In this document: piece by piece, positions 18,680 to 25,953 of the stretch
Position numbering within the stretch: position 1 is the first letter of the stretch
Layout: each line of letters begins with the position of its first letter
Assembly: GCF_014844035.1 (NCBI RefSeq)
Contig: NZ_CP062159.1
Span: forward strand, 186,001-250,000
Direction: 5' to 3'
Length of the DNA: 64,000 bases
From: Flavobacterium sp. MDT1-60
GTDB lineage: Bacteria > Bacteroidota > Bacteroidia > Flavobacteriales > Flavobacteriaceae
Notes under the pieces: model-generated
Database searches by the model: none
Told to the model about the DNA's origin: nothing
Seen by the model: only the letters and a program-made list of their open reading frames with translations
Program-made: the position numbers and the translations under genes

Positions 18680-20068
18680 TTATTTACTTAATTCCACAAA
18701 ATACTTGTAAAACAACGGAATAGTTTCAATTCCTTTTAAGTAATTGAAGATTCCGAAATGCTCGTTTGGTGAGTGAATTGCATCAGAATCTAATCCGAAT
18801 CCCATCAAAATGGTTTTGCTTTTCAGTTCTTTTTCGAACAAAGCTACAATCGGAATACTACCTCCTGAACGAACCGGAATTGCAGGAACTCCAAACGTTT
18901 CTGTGTATGCTTTATTGGCTGCCTGATATCCAACACTGTCAATTGGCGTTACATAACCCTGACCTCCGTGGTGCGGCGTCACTTTTACCGTAACTCCGGC
19001 CGGTGCAATGCTTGTGAAATGTTTAGTAAAAAGTTCTGTAATTTCATGCCAATCCTGATTTGGAACCAAACGCATGGAGATTTTAGCAAAAGCTTTGCTC
19101 GCAATAACCGTTTTTGCTCCTTCGCCCTGGTAACCACCCCAAATTCCGTTTACGTCTAACGTTGGACGAATCGAGTTGCGTTCGTTGGTTACATAGCCTT
19201 TTTCGCCGTAAACATCGTTTAGGTCTAACGCTTTTTTATATTTTTCTAAACTGAAAGGTGCTTTTGCCATTTCAGCTCTTTCTTCAGTCGATAATTCCTG
19301 AACTTTATCGTAGAAACCCGGAATCGTAATATGATTGTCTTCGTCGTGTAATGAAGCAATCATTTTTGCCAAAATATTAATTGGGTTCGCCACAGCTCCA
19401 CCGTATAAACCTGAATGCAAATCGCGATTCGGACCTGTAACTTCAACCTCAACATAACTCAAACCTCTTAAACCTGTCGTAATTGACGGTTGTTGATTCG
19501 AAATCATTCCAGTATCTGAAATTAAAATCACGTCGTTTTTTAGTTTTTCCTGATTGCGTTCTACAAACCAGGCTAAACTTGCCGATCCTACTTCTTCTTC
19601 TCCTTCAATCATGAATTTTACGTTACAAGGCAGAGTGTTGCTTTGTACCATATATTCTAACGCTTTTACGTGCATGTACATTTGGCCTTTGTCATCGCAG
19701 GCACCACGCGCGAAAATGGCTCCTTCGGGATGAATTTCGGTTGTTTTGATAACAGGTTCAAATGGTGGCGATGTCCATAATTCCATTGGATCTGGTGGCT
19801 GAACATCATAATGTCCGTAAACTAAAACGGTAGGTAATTTTGGGTCGATTATTTTCTCTCCATAAATAATTGGATAACCCGGAGTGTCGCAAGTTTCGAC
19901 AAAATCGCAGCCTGCTTTTGATAAACTTTCTTTCACAGCCTCTGCTGTGTCGATAACATCTTGCGAATATGCGGTGTCGGCACTTACTGACGGAATTTTT
20001 AATAATTCGATCAATTCATTGATAAACCGATCTTTATGTTGTTGAACGTATGCCTTAATGTTTTCCAT
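18680..20068 (-). CDS. M20 family dipeptidase
   Basis: Zinc metallopeptidase of 462 aa in the M20 family (CNDP/PepV-like dipeptidases). Metal-site motifs are YGHYDVQPPDP (H86), GACDDKGQ (about 120) and EGEEEVGS (about 155), with RSGGSIPI and the late HSPNEHF histidine. The inserted dimerisation domain (DLHSGLYGGAVANP onward) is present. It is probably cytoplasmic because no signal peptide is visible. It starts at the ATG at 20066-20068, 109 bp from the divergent tRNA-Leu gene. Confidence 0.93.
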   Translation of the reverse strand: MENIKAYVQQHKDRFINELIELLKIPSVSADTAYSQDVIDTAEAVKESLSKAGCDFVETCDTPGYPIIYGEKIIDPKLPTVLVYGHYDVQPPDPMELWTSPPFEPVIKTTEIHPEGAIFARGACDDKGQMYMHVKALEYMVQSNTLPCNVKFMIEGEEEVGSASLAWFVERNQEKLKNDVILISDTGMISNQQPSITTGLRGLSYVEVEVTGPNRDLHSGLYGGAVANPINILAKMIASLHDEDNHITIPGFYDKVQELSTEERAEMAKAPFSLEKYKKALDLNDVYGEKGYVTNERNSIRPTLDVNGIWGGYQGEGAKTVIASKAFAKISMRLVPNQDWHEITELFTKHFTSIAPAGVTVKVTPHHGGQGYVTPIDSVGYQAANKAYTETFGVPAIPVRSGGSIPIVALFEKELKSKTILMGFGLDSDAIHSPNEHFGIFNYLKGIETIPLFYKYFVELSK

Positions 20069-20135
20069 TTAAATGATTTTTATAGAATTTCAAAAATACA
20101 AAAAAGAGAATTAATATTTTTTTTGAAAAATTTCT

Positions 20136-20164
20136 TTGAATATTCGAAGTTATGCTTATCTTTG
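20136..20164 (+). promoter_or_regulatory. Promoter of tRNA-Leu
   Basis: TTG at 20136-20138, 18-nt spacer, then TATCTTTG at 20157-20164. This matches the Bacteroidetes sigma-A consensus TTG-N19-TAnnTTTG. The tRNA begins 13 bases downstream. Confidence 0.85.
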
Positions 20165-20177
20165 CACCCACAATTAC

Positions 20178-20259
20178 GCGGATATGGTGAAATTGGTAGA
20201 CATGCCAGACTTAGGATCTGGTGCCGCAAGGCGTGTAGGTTCGAGTCCTATTATCCGCA
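20178..20259 (+). tRNA. tRNA-Leu (anticodon TAG)
   Basis: The acceptor stem GCGGATA pairs with TATCCGC. The anticodon stem CCAGA/TCTGG encloses loop CTTAGGA with anticodon TAG. A class II variable arm (TGCCGCAAGGCG) and the T-loop GTTCGAGTC follow. No CCA is encoded. Confidence 0.97.
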
Positions 20260-20262
20260 CTG

Positions 20263-20297
20263 AAAAAGCTTCTGAGATAACTCAGGAGCTTTTTTGT
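20263..20297 (+). terminator. Terminator of tRNA-Leu
   Basis: AAAAAGCTTCTGAG and CTCAGGAGCTTTTTT form a 14-bp stem with a 4-nt loop, starting 4 bases after the tRNA. Confidence 0.9.
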
Positions 20298-20400
20298 TTT
20301 TGGGCTCTTCTTCTATGCAATATATTTTTGAAAATTAAATCCTTGCTTAAATTTCATAAGAATTGTTTTCTATATTTGATTAAATCAATAAATCGTAAAC

Positions 20401-21336
20401 ATGAGTGAAATTAAGTTAGAAGAATTCCTAAAGAATTATCCCTTATATAAACCATTTAAAATTGTAGAAAATTATCAGGCTAAAAATCCTGTTTATAATA
20501 AACCTTACGCTTTTAAAGGGGAAACTTTCATGTATTATTGTGAAAATGAAAAATCGGAAAAAACTTTTGAATTAGAACTTCCATCAAGTTCAAAACATTG
20601 GTGGGGAATTCAAGACGGAAACAAAATACCAGAAAATTTATTCGACAATAAAGAACATTTAAACTTTACTGAACACTTCTTGGGGCGTTGTAAATCTTGC
20701 AAAACTTATAAAATTGAACTCACCTTACACATTTGGAGTGATGCTAAAATTCCTGCAACTCAACTTTATAGTTTTTCTGGTCCCCCTGGAAGTGCAAACA
20801 ATAATGAATTCGATGGAGTTACGGCTAATATTTTTATTGAAAAAGTTGGAATTTTACCTGAACAAATTATAAATGTAGACTCTGAAATTAAAAAGCATTT
20901 TGATAGGGAAACAAATAATTGGTATTTTAAAGCTTGTAAATGTATACAACAAAACTATGGAATTGGAGCATTTGCTTATTTTAGAAGAATTATTGAAAAA
21001 GAACTAATTACCATTGTGAAAGAGATTTCAGAATTAGATGTTGCTGATTCTCAAATAAAAAAGCTTTACGAAGAATACATCTCTACTAATCAAGTATATT
21101 CAATCTATGAAAATATATTTGAGTTTCTACCAAAATCGTTACAGTCATTGGGAATTAATCCAATTAAAACTCTTTATAATCAAACATCAGAAGGCCTACA
21201 TTCTCTAGATGAACAAGATTGTTTGGCTAGGGCATCGAGTATTGATTTATTATTGAAATTTGTAATAAAGAAAATAAACGAAGAGCAATCTGAAATTTTA
21301 AAAGTGAGAGAAGCAATTAAAAATTTAAGGCTATGA
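20401..21336 (+). CDS. DUF4145-like (HEPN-type) protein
   Basis: Protein of 311 aa. An N-terminal region contains scattered cysteines (YYCEN, then GRCKSC) that could bind zinc. The C-terminal half is helical, and YFRRIIEKELITIV followed by SEGLHSLDEQDCLARASSIDLLL resembles DUF4145, a HEPN-superfamily domain found in many defence-linked proteins. The canonical HEPN R-x4-6-H motif is not evident, so RNase activity should not be assumed. It lies 140 bp after tRNA-Leu and 70 bp before the FRG-domain gene. The pair probably forms an accessory unit. Confidence 0.6.
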   Translation: MSEIKLEEFLKNYPLYKPFKIVENYQAKNPVYNKPYAFKGETFMYYCENEKSEKTFELELPSSSKHWWGIQDGNKIPENLFDNKEHLNFTEHFLGRCKSCKTYKIELTLHIWSDAKIPATQLYSFSGPPGSANNNEFDGVTANIFIEKVGILPEQIINVDSEIKKHFDRETNNWYFKACKCIQQNYGIGAFAYFRRIIEKELITIVKEISELDVADSQIKKLYEEYISTNQVYSIYENIFEFLPKSLQSLGINPIKTLYNQTSEGLHSLDEQDCLARASSIDLLLKFVIKKINEEQSEILKVREAIKNLRL

Positions 21337-21406
21337 TAATGTGATTGAATTAATTTAAGGAAATTTGACAAAAATAAGCACAATAATATAGCCATTTAAT
21401 AGAAAA

Positions 21407-22114
21407 ATGATAAAAGCTCGTATTAAATCATTCAAAGATTTTTTAAATCACATCGAAGACATTGAATTAATGGATTACGATATTAACCTCTTTCGTGGTC
21501 AATCATCCAATAATCCCTTGTTACCTTCAATTTGTAGAGAAAATCCAAGAATTGATACCACACAAATTGAAAAAAAAATGTTAGCGGATTTTAAGCGTCG
21601 TTCTCCTTTATTAATCATGAAGACTTTTGAAAACGATTGGGAATGGTTAGTGTATGCTCAACATTTTGGATTGAAAACCAGATTGCTAGATTGGAGCAGT
21701 AACCCATTAGTGGCTCTATGGTTTGCTTGTCAAAATGAATATACCATTAAAGAGAACTCATACTTATATATCTTATCATGTGATGAAGATTTACAAGTAG
21801 ACTTATCAAAAAATCAATCTCCCTTTGACAGTTCTAGCACAAGGATCCTTAGACCTAATTTAAACAATGAAAGAATTGTTTCTCAATCTGGATGGTTCAC
21901 CGCTCACAAATATTCAAAAAAAAGTAAAAAATTTGTTACTTTGGAGACTAATTCAAAGATAAAAACAAACTTAACAGAGATTGAAATTCCTTCTAGTATA
22001 AAAAAAGATATACTTAATAAATTATCATTGTTTGGTGTAAACAATCGAACAATATTTCCAGATATAAATGGTTTAAGTATGCATTTAAATTGGAAATACC
22101 TAGTGAAAAAATAG
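21407..22114 (+). CDS. FRG domain-containing protein
   Basis: Protein of 235 aa with a full FRG domain (PF08867): LFRGQSSNNPLLPSICRE near the start, KRRSP in the middle and QHFGLKTRLLDWSSNPLVALWFACQN around residue 85-110. The FRG domain is named for its F-R-G motif. Its activity is unknown, but the genes cluster with mobile and defence loci. No second domain is visible. It is codirectional with the DUF4145-like gene 70 bp upstream. A truncated copy of a palindromic element follows at about 22113-22190. Confidence 0.85.
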   Translation: MIKARIKSFKDFLNHIEDIELMDYDINLFRGQSSNNPLLPSICRENPRIDTTQIEKKMLADFKRRSPLLIMKTFENDWEWLVYAQHFGLKTRLLDWSSNPLVALWFACQNEYTIKENSYLYILSCDEDLQVDLSKNQSPFDSSSTRILRPNLNNERIVSQSGWFTAHKYSKKSKKFVTLETNSKIKTNLTEIEIPSSIKKDILNKLSLFGVNNRTIFPDINGLSMHLNWKYLVKK

Positions 22115-22192
22115 ACAAATCTCCACAGGCTGAGCACGCACTGTTGTCGAGTTACTTGCGAAGATTTCTCGTTCCTCGAAATGACAAACTGT
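22113..22192. repeat. Partial copy of 93-bp palindromic element
   Basis: It shares the spacer CTGAGCACGCACTGTTG and the right arm TTCTCGTTCCTCG...ATGACAAA with the complete element at 23446-23538. The left arm is mostly lost. It ends just after the stop codon of the FRG gene and lies downstream of the 77-aa gene. Confidence 0.75.
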
Positions 22193-22211
22193 GCGCAAAA
22201 CCAACCATACT

Positions 22212-22445
22212 TCACTCAACCTCCAAATAAGGATCTAAAACTTCTGCCAATTTATTCAACCAATAAAAATTATCTTCGAGATTGTTGAATTCAGTTTCTA
22301 CAGTTTCGCATCCTTTAATTGCGCATAACGAAAGAACATAATTTACTTGTCGTATTGTCTTTGCCATTTCTTCAGGATCAATAGTCTTTGTGAAAAATTC
22401 TATTAACCTGATTTCAGTTTCTTTTGAAAAGCTATTTTCATTCAT
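22212..22445 (-). CDS. 77-aa conserved small protein, paralogue 1
   Basis: Protein of 77 aa with no signal peptide, predicted all-helical. It is clearly paralogous to the 77-aa protein at 37375-37608: both contain the pattern E-x-RLI-x-FF, then DPE-x-(M/L)AKTIR, ending FYWLN-x-LAE-x-L-x-PY-x-E. The domain is not one I recognise. Both copies have a palindromic ATGACAAA-type element just downstream. Conserved length and substitutions at matching positions argue that it is a real gene. Confidence 0.75.
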   Translation of the reverse strand: MNENSFSKETEIRLIEFFTKTIDPEEMAKTIRQVNYVLSLCAIKGCETVETEFNNLEDNFYWLNKLAEVLDPYLEVE

Positions 22446-22578
22446 AATCTCAATTTTTATATTACAAAAATCATGAGATTTAATTCTAAATTGAACTCAT
22501 ATATGCGTTCAATTCTATTTTATTTTTCTTTATGCAAAAAATCAAATTTCGGCTAAAGCCTTTCTTTTCAAACATAAA

Positions 22579-22652
22579 TAACCCCCAGTTAAAACTGGAG
22601 GCTATTCAATTACGTCCATTTTTTTTTAAATGAACTTATATTTCTTATATGG
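22579..22652. repeat. Palindrome and degenerate 20-bp repeat
   Basis: AATAACCCCCAGTT and AACTGGAGGCTATT face each other at about 22579-22608. A degenerate inverted copy of the dispersed repeat (CTTATATTTCTTATATGG) lies at 22635-22652. The 330-bp gap between the 77-aa gene and the DUF1080 gene contains no other gene. Confidence 0.55.
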
Positions 22653-22773
22653 TTTAAAAACCATTTCAAAACAAAAAAACAGAAAAGTCTATTTTTTATA
22701 TTAGCGGGTATCCTTATTTTTACTTTATTAAATCACCAATCGGGTTAATCTACTTCGTTTTAAACTTTTACAT

Positions 22774-23430
22774 ATGTTCAAAAAATCATCTTTTGCTATT
22801 ATTGTTCTTTTTATTTTAAGTTCCTGTGCCGTTCAGCAAAAAAACTTAGAAATAAGCGATTGGTACGCTTTTACAAAAACAAATACAGCACAACAGGAAC
22901 CATCAACAGTGTATGAGTTCGCAGACGGAATGATTCGCATGCATGGAAATGACAATAGCTGTTTGATGACCAAAAAAAGCCATAAAAATTTTGAACTCAC
23001 CTTAGAATACAGATGGAATTTGGAAGAAAAATACAAAACAACCAGCACAAAAAACAGCGGTGTAATGTATAATATTCCTTTAGACGCCTCTGACAAAATC
23101 TGGCCAAAAGGAATCCAATTTCAAATAAAAGAAAACACTACTGGTGATTTTATCTTTTTGGATCAGGTAACGGCAAAAGTAAATGGAAAATTAATTGAAG
23201 CCGGTGCAAGTGTTGTTTCTCCAAAGTTTTTAGCCAACGAGAATCCGTATGGTGAATGGAATTCTGTTGTTATTAAATCTTTCAACGGAAAAATCACGCA
23301 ATATTTAAATGGCAAATTGGTAAATGAGTGTACGGATGCTTCTTCGATAGAAGGTAAAATTTCTTTGAATTATGAGCGCTCGCCGATTGATTTTAGGAAT
23401 ATTACGATAAAAGAGATTTCGAAAGAATAA
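22774..23430 (+). CDS. DUF1080 (3-keto-disaccharide hydrolase-like) lipoprotein
   Basis: Protein of 218 aa with a lipobox ending at about C18 (LSSCAV). The mature part fits DUF1080 (PF06439), a concanavalin-like sandwich: NFELTLEYRWNLEE, KNSGVMYNIP, GIQFQIKENTTGDF and EWNSVVIKSFNGKITQYLNGKLV. Members act on carbohydrates, and some are 3-keto-glycoside hydrolases. No sugar operon is adjacent, so the substrate is unknown. It is followed by a perfect palindromic element. Confidence 0.88.
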   Translation: MFKKSSFAIIVLFILSSCAVQQKNLEISDWYAFTKTNTAQQEPSTVYEFADGMIRMHGNDNSCLMTKKSHKNFELTLEYRWNLEEKYKTTSTKNSGVMYNIPLDASDKIWPKGIQFQIKENTTGDFIFLDQVTAKVNGKLIEAGASVVSPKFLANENPYGEWNSVVIKSFNGKITQYLNGKLVNECTDASSIEGKISLNYERSPIDFRNITIKEISKE

Positions 23431-23445
23431 AGCTAAATTCGTTTA

Positions 23446-23538
23446 TTTGTCATTCCGAGGAACGAGGAATCCCCACACGCTGAGCACGCACTGTTGGCGA
23501 GTTTCTTGCGGGGATTCCTCGTTCCTCGGAATGACAAA
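23446..23538. repeat. Complete 93-bp palindromic element
   Basis: A 29-bp arm (TTTGTCATTCCGAGGAACGA...) at 23446-23474 and its exact inverse at 23510-23538 enclose a 35-nt spacer. Related partial copies lie at 22113-22192, about 37275-37318, about 37835-37950 and inside the 215-bp tandem repeat. It resembles a MITE without coding capacity. Confidence 0.85.
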
Positions 23539-23560
23539 CTTTGTGTTAATTGGAATTTGG

Positions 23561-23576
23561 TCCCGAGGCTTCGGGA
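23561..23576. repeat. 16-bp palindrome TCCCGAGGCTTCGGGA, copy 1
   Basis: Near-perfect palindrome, also found at 25460-25475, 25587-25602, 39720-39735 and 46127-46142. Here it interrupts AATTGGAATTT-type repeat sequence. Confidence 0.85.
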
Positions 23577-23593
23577 TAAAAATTGGAATTTTA

Positions 23594-24253
23594 TTATCCC
23601 TTCAACAACTCTATTATCTTATCCACATTCACCTCACTATAATCATTAATATAAAAGTCACACGGAGGTAATTGTTCTTTTGTATGCGTACTCAAAACAC
23701 CAACCACTTTCATTCCGGCATTTAAGCCCGCTGTAACGCCCGAAAAAGAATCTTCGAAAACAATACAGTCTGATGGAGCAACACCAACACGTTTGGCAGA
23801 TTCTAAATAAACTTCCGGATTTGGTTTATGCGCTTTCACATCTTCGCTTGACATCATCGAATCCATTTTGTCTGCGATTTTTAATGTACTTATGATCAGG
23901 TCAAGATTCGCGCGCGGTGCCGATGTAGCAACAGCGGTTTTAAAACCTCGGGATTTCAATTCGTTTAAAAAATCCAGATAATGCGGAATCGTTTCGACTT
24001 TGTCTTTATAAACTTCACGAAACATTCCCTCTTTTTCGTCTTCCAGTTTTGTTAGCTCTTCTCCGGTAATGGGACGCTTGAAGAAATGCGTCATTATATA
24101 ACCATTATGTTTTCCGTACATATGTTCTTCAAACTCTTGTTCTGAATGCCGAATTTCATATTTATCGAAAAATGCCTCGAAAGCTTTTGCATGATGTGGA
24201 TTGGTGTGACAAATCACGCCGTCCATATCAAAAATAACACATTGCTGCTTCAT
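23594..24253 (-). CDS. HAD family phosphatase/phosphoglucomutase-like
   Basis: Protein of 219 aa, HAD superfamily subgroup I (beta-phosphoglucomutase-like). Motif I is FDMDGVICHT with nucleophile Asp, motif II is TSAP, motif III contains KPNPEVYLESAKR, and motif IV is FEDSFSGVTAG. It hydrolyses or isomerises a phosphorylated metabolite of unknown identity. I start at the ATG at 24251-24253. A longer frame from TTG at 24280 reads into repeat DNA. The start codon is immediately next to the first unit of a 215-bp tandem repeat, so its leader and probably its promoter are repeated upstream. Confidence 0.9.
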   Translation of the reverse strand: MKQQCVIFDMDGVICHTNPHHAKAFEAFFDKYEIRHSEQEFEEHMYGKHNGYIMTHFFKRPITGEELTKLEDEKEGMFREVYKDKVETIPHYLDFLNELKSRGFKTAVATSAPRANLDLIISTLKIADKMDSMMSSEDVKAHKPNPEVYLESAKRVGVAPSDCIVFEDSFSGVTAGLNAGMKVVGVLSTHTKEQLPPCDFYINDYSEVNVDKIIELLKG

Positions 24254-24780
24254 TATAAATTTTGTTTTTAACGGTCGCAAGATAGGGCAATAAAGGGTTA
24301 TTTCACAGAGATTCGCAGAGGTTTTTCGCAGAGATTCGCGAAGATTTGTTATTAAATAATTGATTAACCATATAGTTTGTCATTTCAAGGAACGAGACTC
24401 GGGCGATAGTGAATGGCAAAGCAAATCTCCACGAGAAGCTCGACAAAGATTGGATTTTCGTTGCGGAGTATAAATTTTGTTTTTAACGGTCGCAAGATAG
24501 GGCAATAAAGGGTTATTTCACAGAGATTCGCAGAGGTTTTTCGCAGAGATTCGCGAAGATTTGTTATTAAATAAATTGATTAACCATATAGTTTATCATT
24601 TCAAGGAACGAGACTCGAGCGATAGTGAATGGCGAAGCAAATCTCCACGAGAAGCTCGACAAAGATTGGATTTTCGTTGCGGAGTATAATTTTTGTTTTT
24701 AACGGTCGCAAGATAGGGTAATAAAGGGTTATTTCACAGAGATTCACGGAGATTTGTTATTAAATAAATTGATTAACCAT
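24254..24780. repeat. 215-bp tandem repeat, 2.4 copies
   Basis: Units begin at TATAAATTTTG: 24254-24468, 24469-24684, and a truncated third unit from 24685. Units 1 and 2 differ by few bases. Each holds the HAD leader sequence, CACAGAGATTCGCAGAG motifs and a GTCATTTCAAGGAACGAG element related to the 93-bp palindrome. The third unit has an internal deletion. No gene lies in this stretch. Confidence 0.92.
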
Positions 24781-24841
24781 TGCAACCCTTGCGTAAATCT
24801 TAGCGCTCATTGCGGTTAAGTTCTAAATTCCTATAAAAAAC

Positions 24842-24876
24842 AAAAATGCCTTTCCGTTAAGAAAGGCATTTTTAAA
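24842..24876. repeat. Hairpin direct repeat, copy 1 (terminator-like)
   Basis: AAAAATGCCTTTC and GAAAGGCATTTTT form a 13-bp stem with a 6-nt loop. The 35-nt sequence is repeated exactly at 25229-25263, one copy on each side of the GIY-YIG gene. On the minus strand it follows a tRNA-like remnant, as expected for a tRNA terminator. Confidence 0.85.
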
Positions 24877-24879
24877 TAT

Positions 24880-24954
24880 TGTCTCGTTCTTAAAACGAGG
24901 ACTCGAACCCGTCTCGTCCCTGGACGAGATGCCAGGCATGTATTCTAACCAACC
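24880..24954 (-). pseudogene. Decayed tRNA-Asp-like copy
   Basis: Read on the minus strand it keeps GGTTGGTTAGAATACATGCC (D-arm to anticodon stem of tRNA-Asp) and GGGTTCGAGTCC (T-loop). The 5' acceptor strand, the anticodon loop and the pairing 3' strand are lost or rearranged, and an extra CTCGTCC/GGACGAG hairpin is present. It begins right at the GIY-YIG stop codon. Confidence 0.6.
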
Positions 24955-25206
24955 TTACGTTTCTTTCTGATCCTTAATTAAAGCCTCGAGTGATTTTCTA
25001 TTTAACTTTTTCAATCTCAATTCTTCAATCAAAGCTTCTTTTTTAGTTTCAAATGCCCTCGAATAAACCAACTCCCATGGTCCTTTATTAGAAGTATATT
25101 TACTTCTATTTTCATTATGATACAATAATCTTTGAACAATATTTTCACTAAAACCTTTGTAATAAACATCAAAAGTTTTAGAATAAATTATATAAACGTA
25201 AAACAT
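24955..25206 (-). CDS. GIY-YIG nuclease domain protein
   Basis: Protein of 83 aa starting at MFYVYIIYSKTFD. The GIY-YIG core is present: YVYII as the first half, VYYKGFSENI in place of YIG, and R-x4-H (RLLYHNENR), ending in a Glu/Lys helix. Such single-domain UvrC-C/URI-type proteins are common in this group with no proven role. I reject the longer frame because it reads through the terminator and tRNA-Asp. The gene lies between a functional tRNA-Asp and a decayed copy, and identical 35-nt hairpins flank the unit. Confidence 0.88.
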   Translation of the reverse strand: MFYVYIIYSKTFDVYYKGFSENIVQRLLYHNENRSKYTSNKGPWELVYSRAFETKKEALIEELRLKKLNRKSLEALIKDQKET

Positions 25207-25228
25207 AAATGAAGCTTTAATTATAAAA

Positions 25229-25263
25229 AAAAATGCCTTTCCGTTAAGAAAGGCATTTTTAAA
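25229..25263. terminator. Terminator of tRNA-Asp (1); direct repeat copy 2
   Basis: Same 35-nt hairpin as 24842-24876. On the minus strand it follows the tRNA-Asp 3' end by 6 bases and ends in a T-run. Confidence 0.85.
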
Positions 25264-25269
25264 CTTAAG

Positions 25270-25343
25270 CGGTCTGGACGGGACTCGAACCCGCGACCCC
25301 ATGCGTGACAGGCATGTATTCTAACCAACTGAACTACCAAACC
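25270..25343 (-). tRNA. tRNA-Asp (anticodon GTC), copy 1
   Basis: The acceptor stem GGTTTGG pairs with CCAGACC (one G-T pair), with discriminator G. The anticodon stem CATGC/GCATG encloses loop CTGTCAC with anticodon GTC. The T-loop is GGTTCGAGTCC. No CCA is encoded. Confidence 0.97.
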
Positions 25344-25362
25344 CACTGCTTTATTGTGAGTG

Positions 25363-25392
25363 CAAAAATACGATAGAACTTTGATTCTACAA
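25363..25392 (-). promoter_or_regulatory. Promoter of tRNA-Asp copy 1
   Basis: On the minus strand TTG (25392-25390), 19-nt spacer, then TATTTTTG (25370-25363). It matches the Bacteroidetes consensus, 19 bases before the tRNA. Confidence 0.85.
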
Positions 25393-25459
25393 GGGTTTTT
25401 ACGAATAAAAATTGAGAAAATTTTAATCCTCTGATTTCTAGATAAATTCCAATCCTCTA

Positions 25460-25475
25460 TCCCGAGGCTTCGGGA
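25460..25475. repeat. 16-bp palindrome, copy 2
   Basis: TCCCGAGGCTTCGGGA, flanked by AATTCC-type repeats as at 23561. Confidence 0.85.
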
Positions 25476-25511
25476 CCAAATTCCAATGTTGGAATGCAAA
25501 AAAACCGTTAT

Positions 25512-25621
25512 TTAACCGTAAAGAACGCAAGGTTAAAAGCGCAAAGGTTCGCAAAGCTATATATAAACTTTGCGAACCTTTGCGTATCCCGAGGCTTCGG
25601 GATTGCGCCCTTTGCGGTTAA
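25512..25621. repeat. Gene-less inverted-repeat element with nested palindrome
   Basis: It starts TTAACCGTAAAG and ends CCCTTTGCGGTTAA, with perfect internal arms GCAAAGGTTCGCAAAG (25541-25556) and inverse (25568-25583). The ends match those flanking the GxxExxY gene. The right arm is interrupted by the 16-bp palindrome at 25587-25602. The rest of the gap between the two tRNA-Asp genes contains no gene. Confidence 0.8.
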
Positions 25622-25753
25622 ATCAAAAGTGTTGTAAATCAAAAAAGCCATCCACAAAAGTGGAAAGCTTTTCATTGGTCTAACTACTAAACCAGCTACG
25701 AGTTACAAAGTCGTAGCAAACAACACAACTAATCTTAGATACCGTATTTGGGC

Positions 25754-25784
25754 AAAAAAGCCTTTCTGTTACGAAAGGCTTTCC
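25754..25784 (-). terminator. Terminator of tRNA-Asp copy 2
   Basis: AAAGCCTTTC and GAAAGGCTTT form a stem with loop TGTTAC. On the minus strand it follows the tRNA by 9 bases and ends in TTTTTT. It is a diverged version of the 35-nt hairpin at copy 1. Confidence 0.8.
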
Positions 25785-25793
25785 CCAATATTG

Positions 25794-25867
25794 CGGTCTG
25801 GACGGGACTCGAACCCGCGACCCCATGCGTGACAGGCATGTATTCTAACCAACTGAACTACCAAACC
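25794..25867 (-). tRNA. tRNA-Asp (anticodon GTC), copy 2
   Basis: Sequence identical over 74 nt to the tRNA at 25270-25343. It has its own promoter and a related terminator. Confidence 0.97.
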
Positions 25868-25885
25868 TCTGCGTTATTGCGGTTG

Positions 25886-25915
25886 CAAAGATAGTACAGA
25901 ATTTCATTTCTGCAA
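25886..25915 (-). promoter_or_regulatory. Promoter of tRNA-Asp copy 2
   Basis: On the minus strand TTG (25915-25913), 19-nt spacer, TATCTTTG (25893-25886). It has the same layout as copy 1 but different bases. Confidence 0.85.
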
Positions 25916-25953
25916 GTGTTTTGATAAAAAAAATTAAATATATTTTTAAATTC

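Noticed and set aside
20136..20408. Open frame across tRNA-Leu (MNIRSYAYLC...)
   Set aside because: It is a translation of the promoter, tRNA and terminator, not a protein gene.
23446..23538. CRISPR-like repetition among GTCATTCC elements
   Set aside because: Copies are scattered, inverted and not evenly spaced, with no cas genes. They fit palindromic elements instead.
25207..25302. Longer GIY-YIG frame beginning MGSRVRVPSRP
   Set aside because: The extra residues are a translation of the terminator and tRNA-Asp gene. The GIY-YIG domain begins at the internal ATG at 25206.
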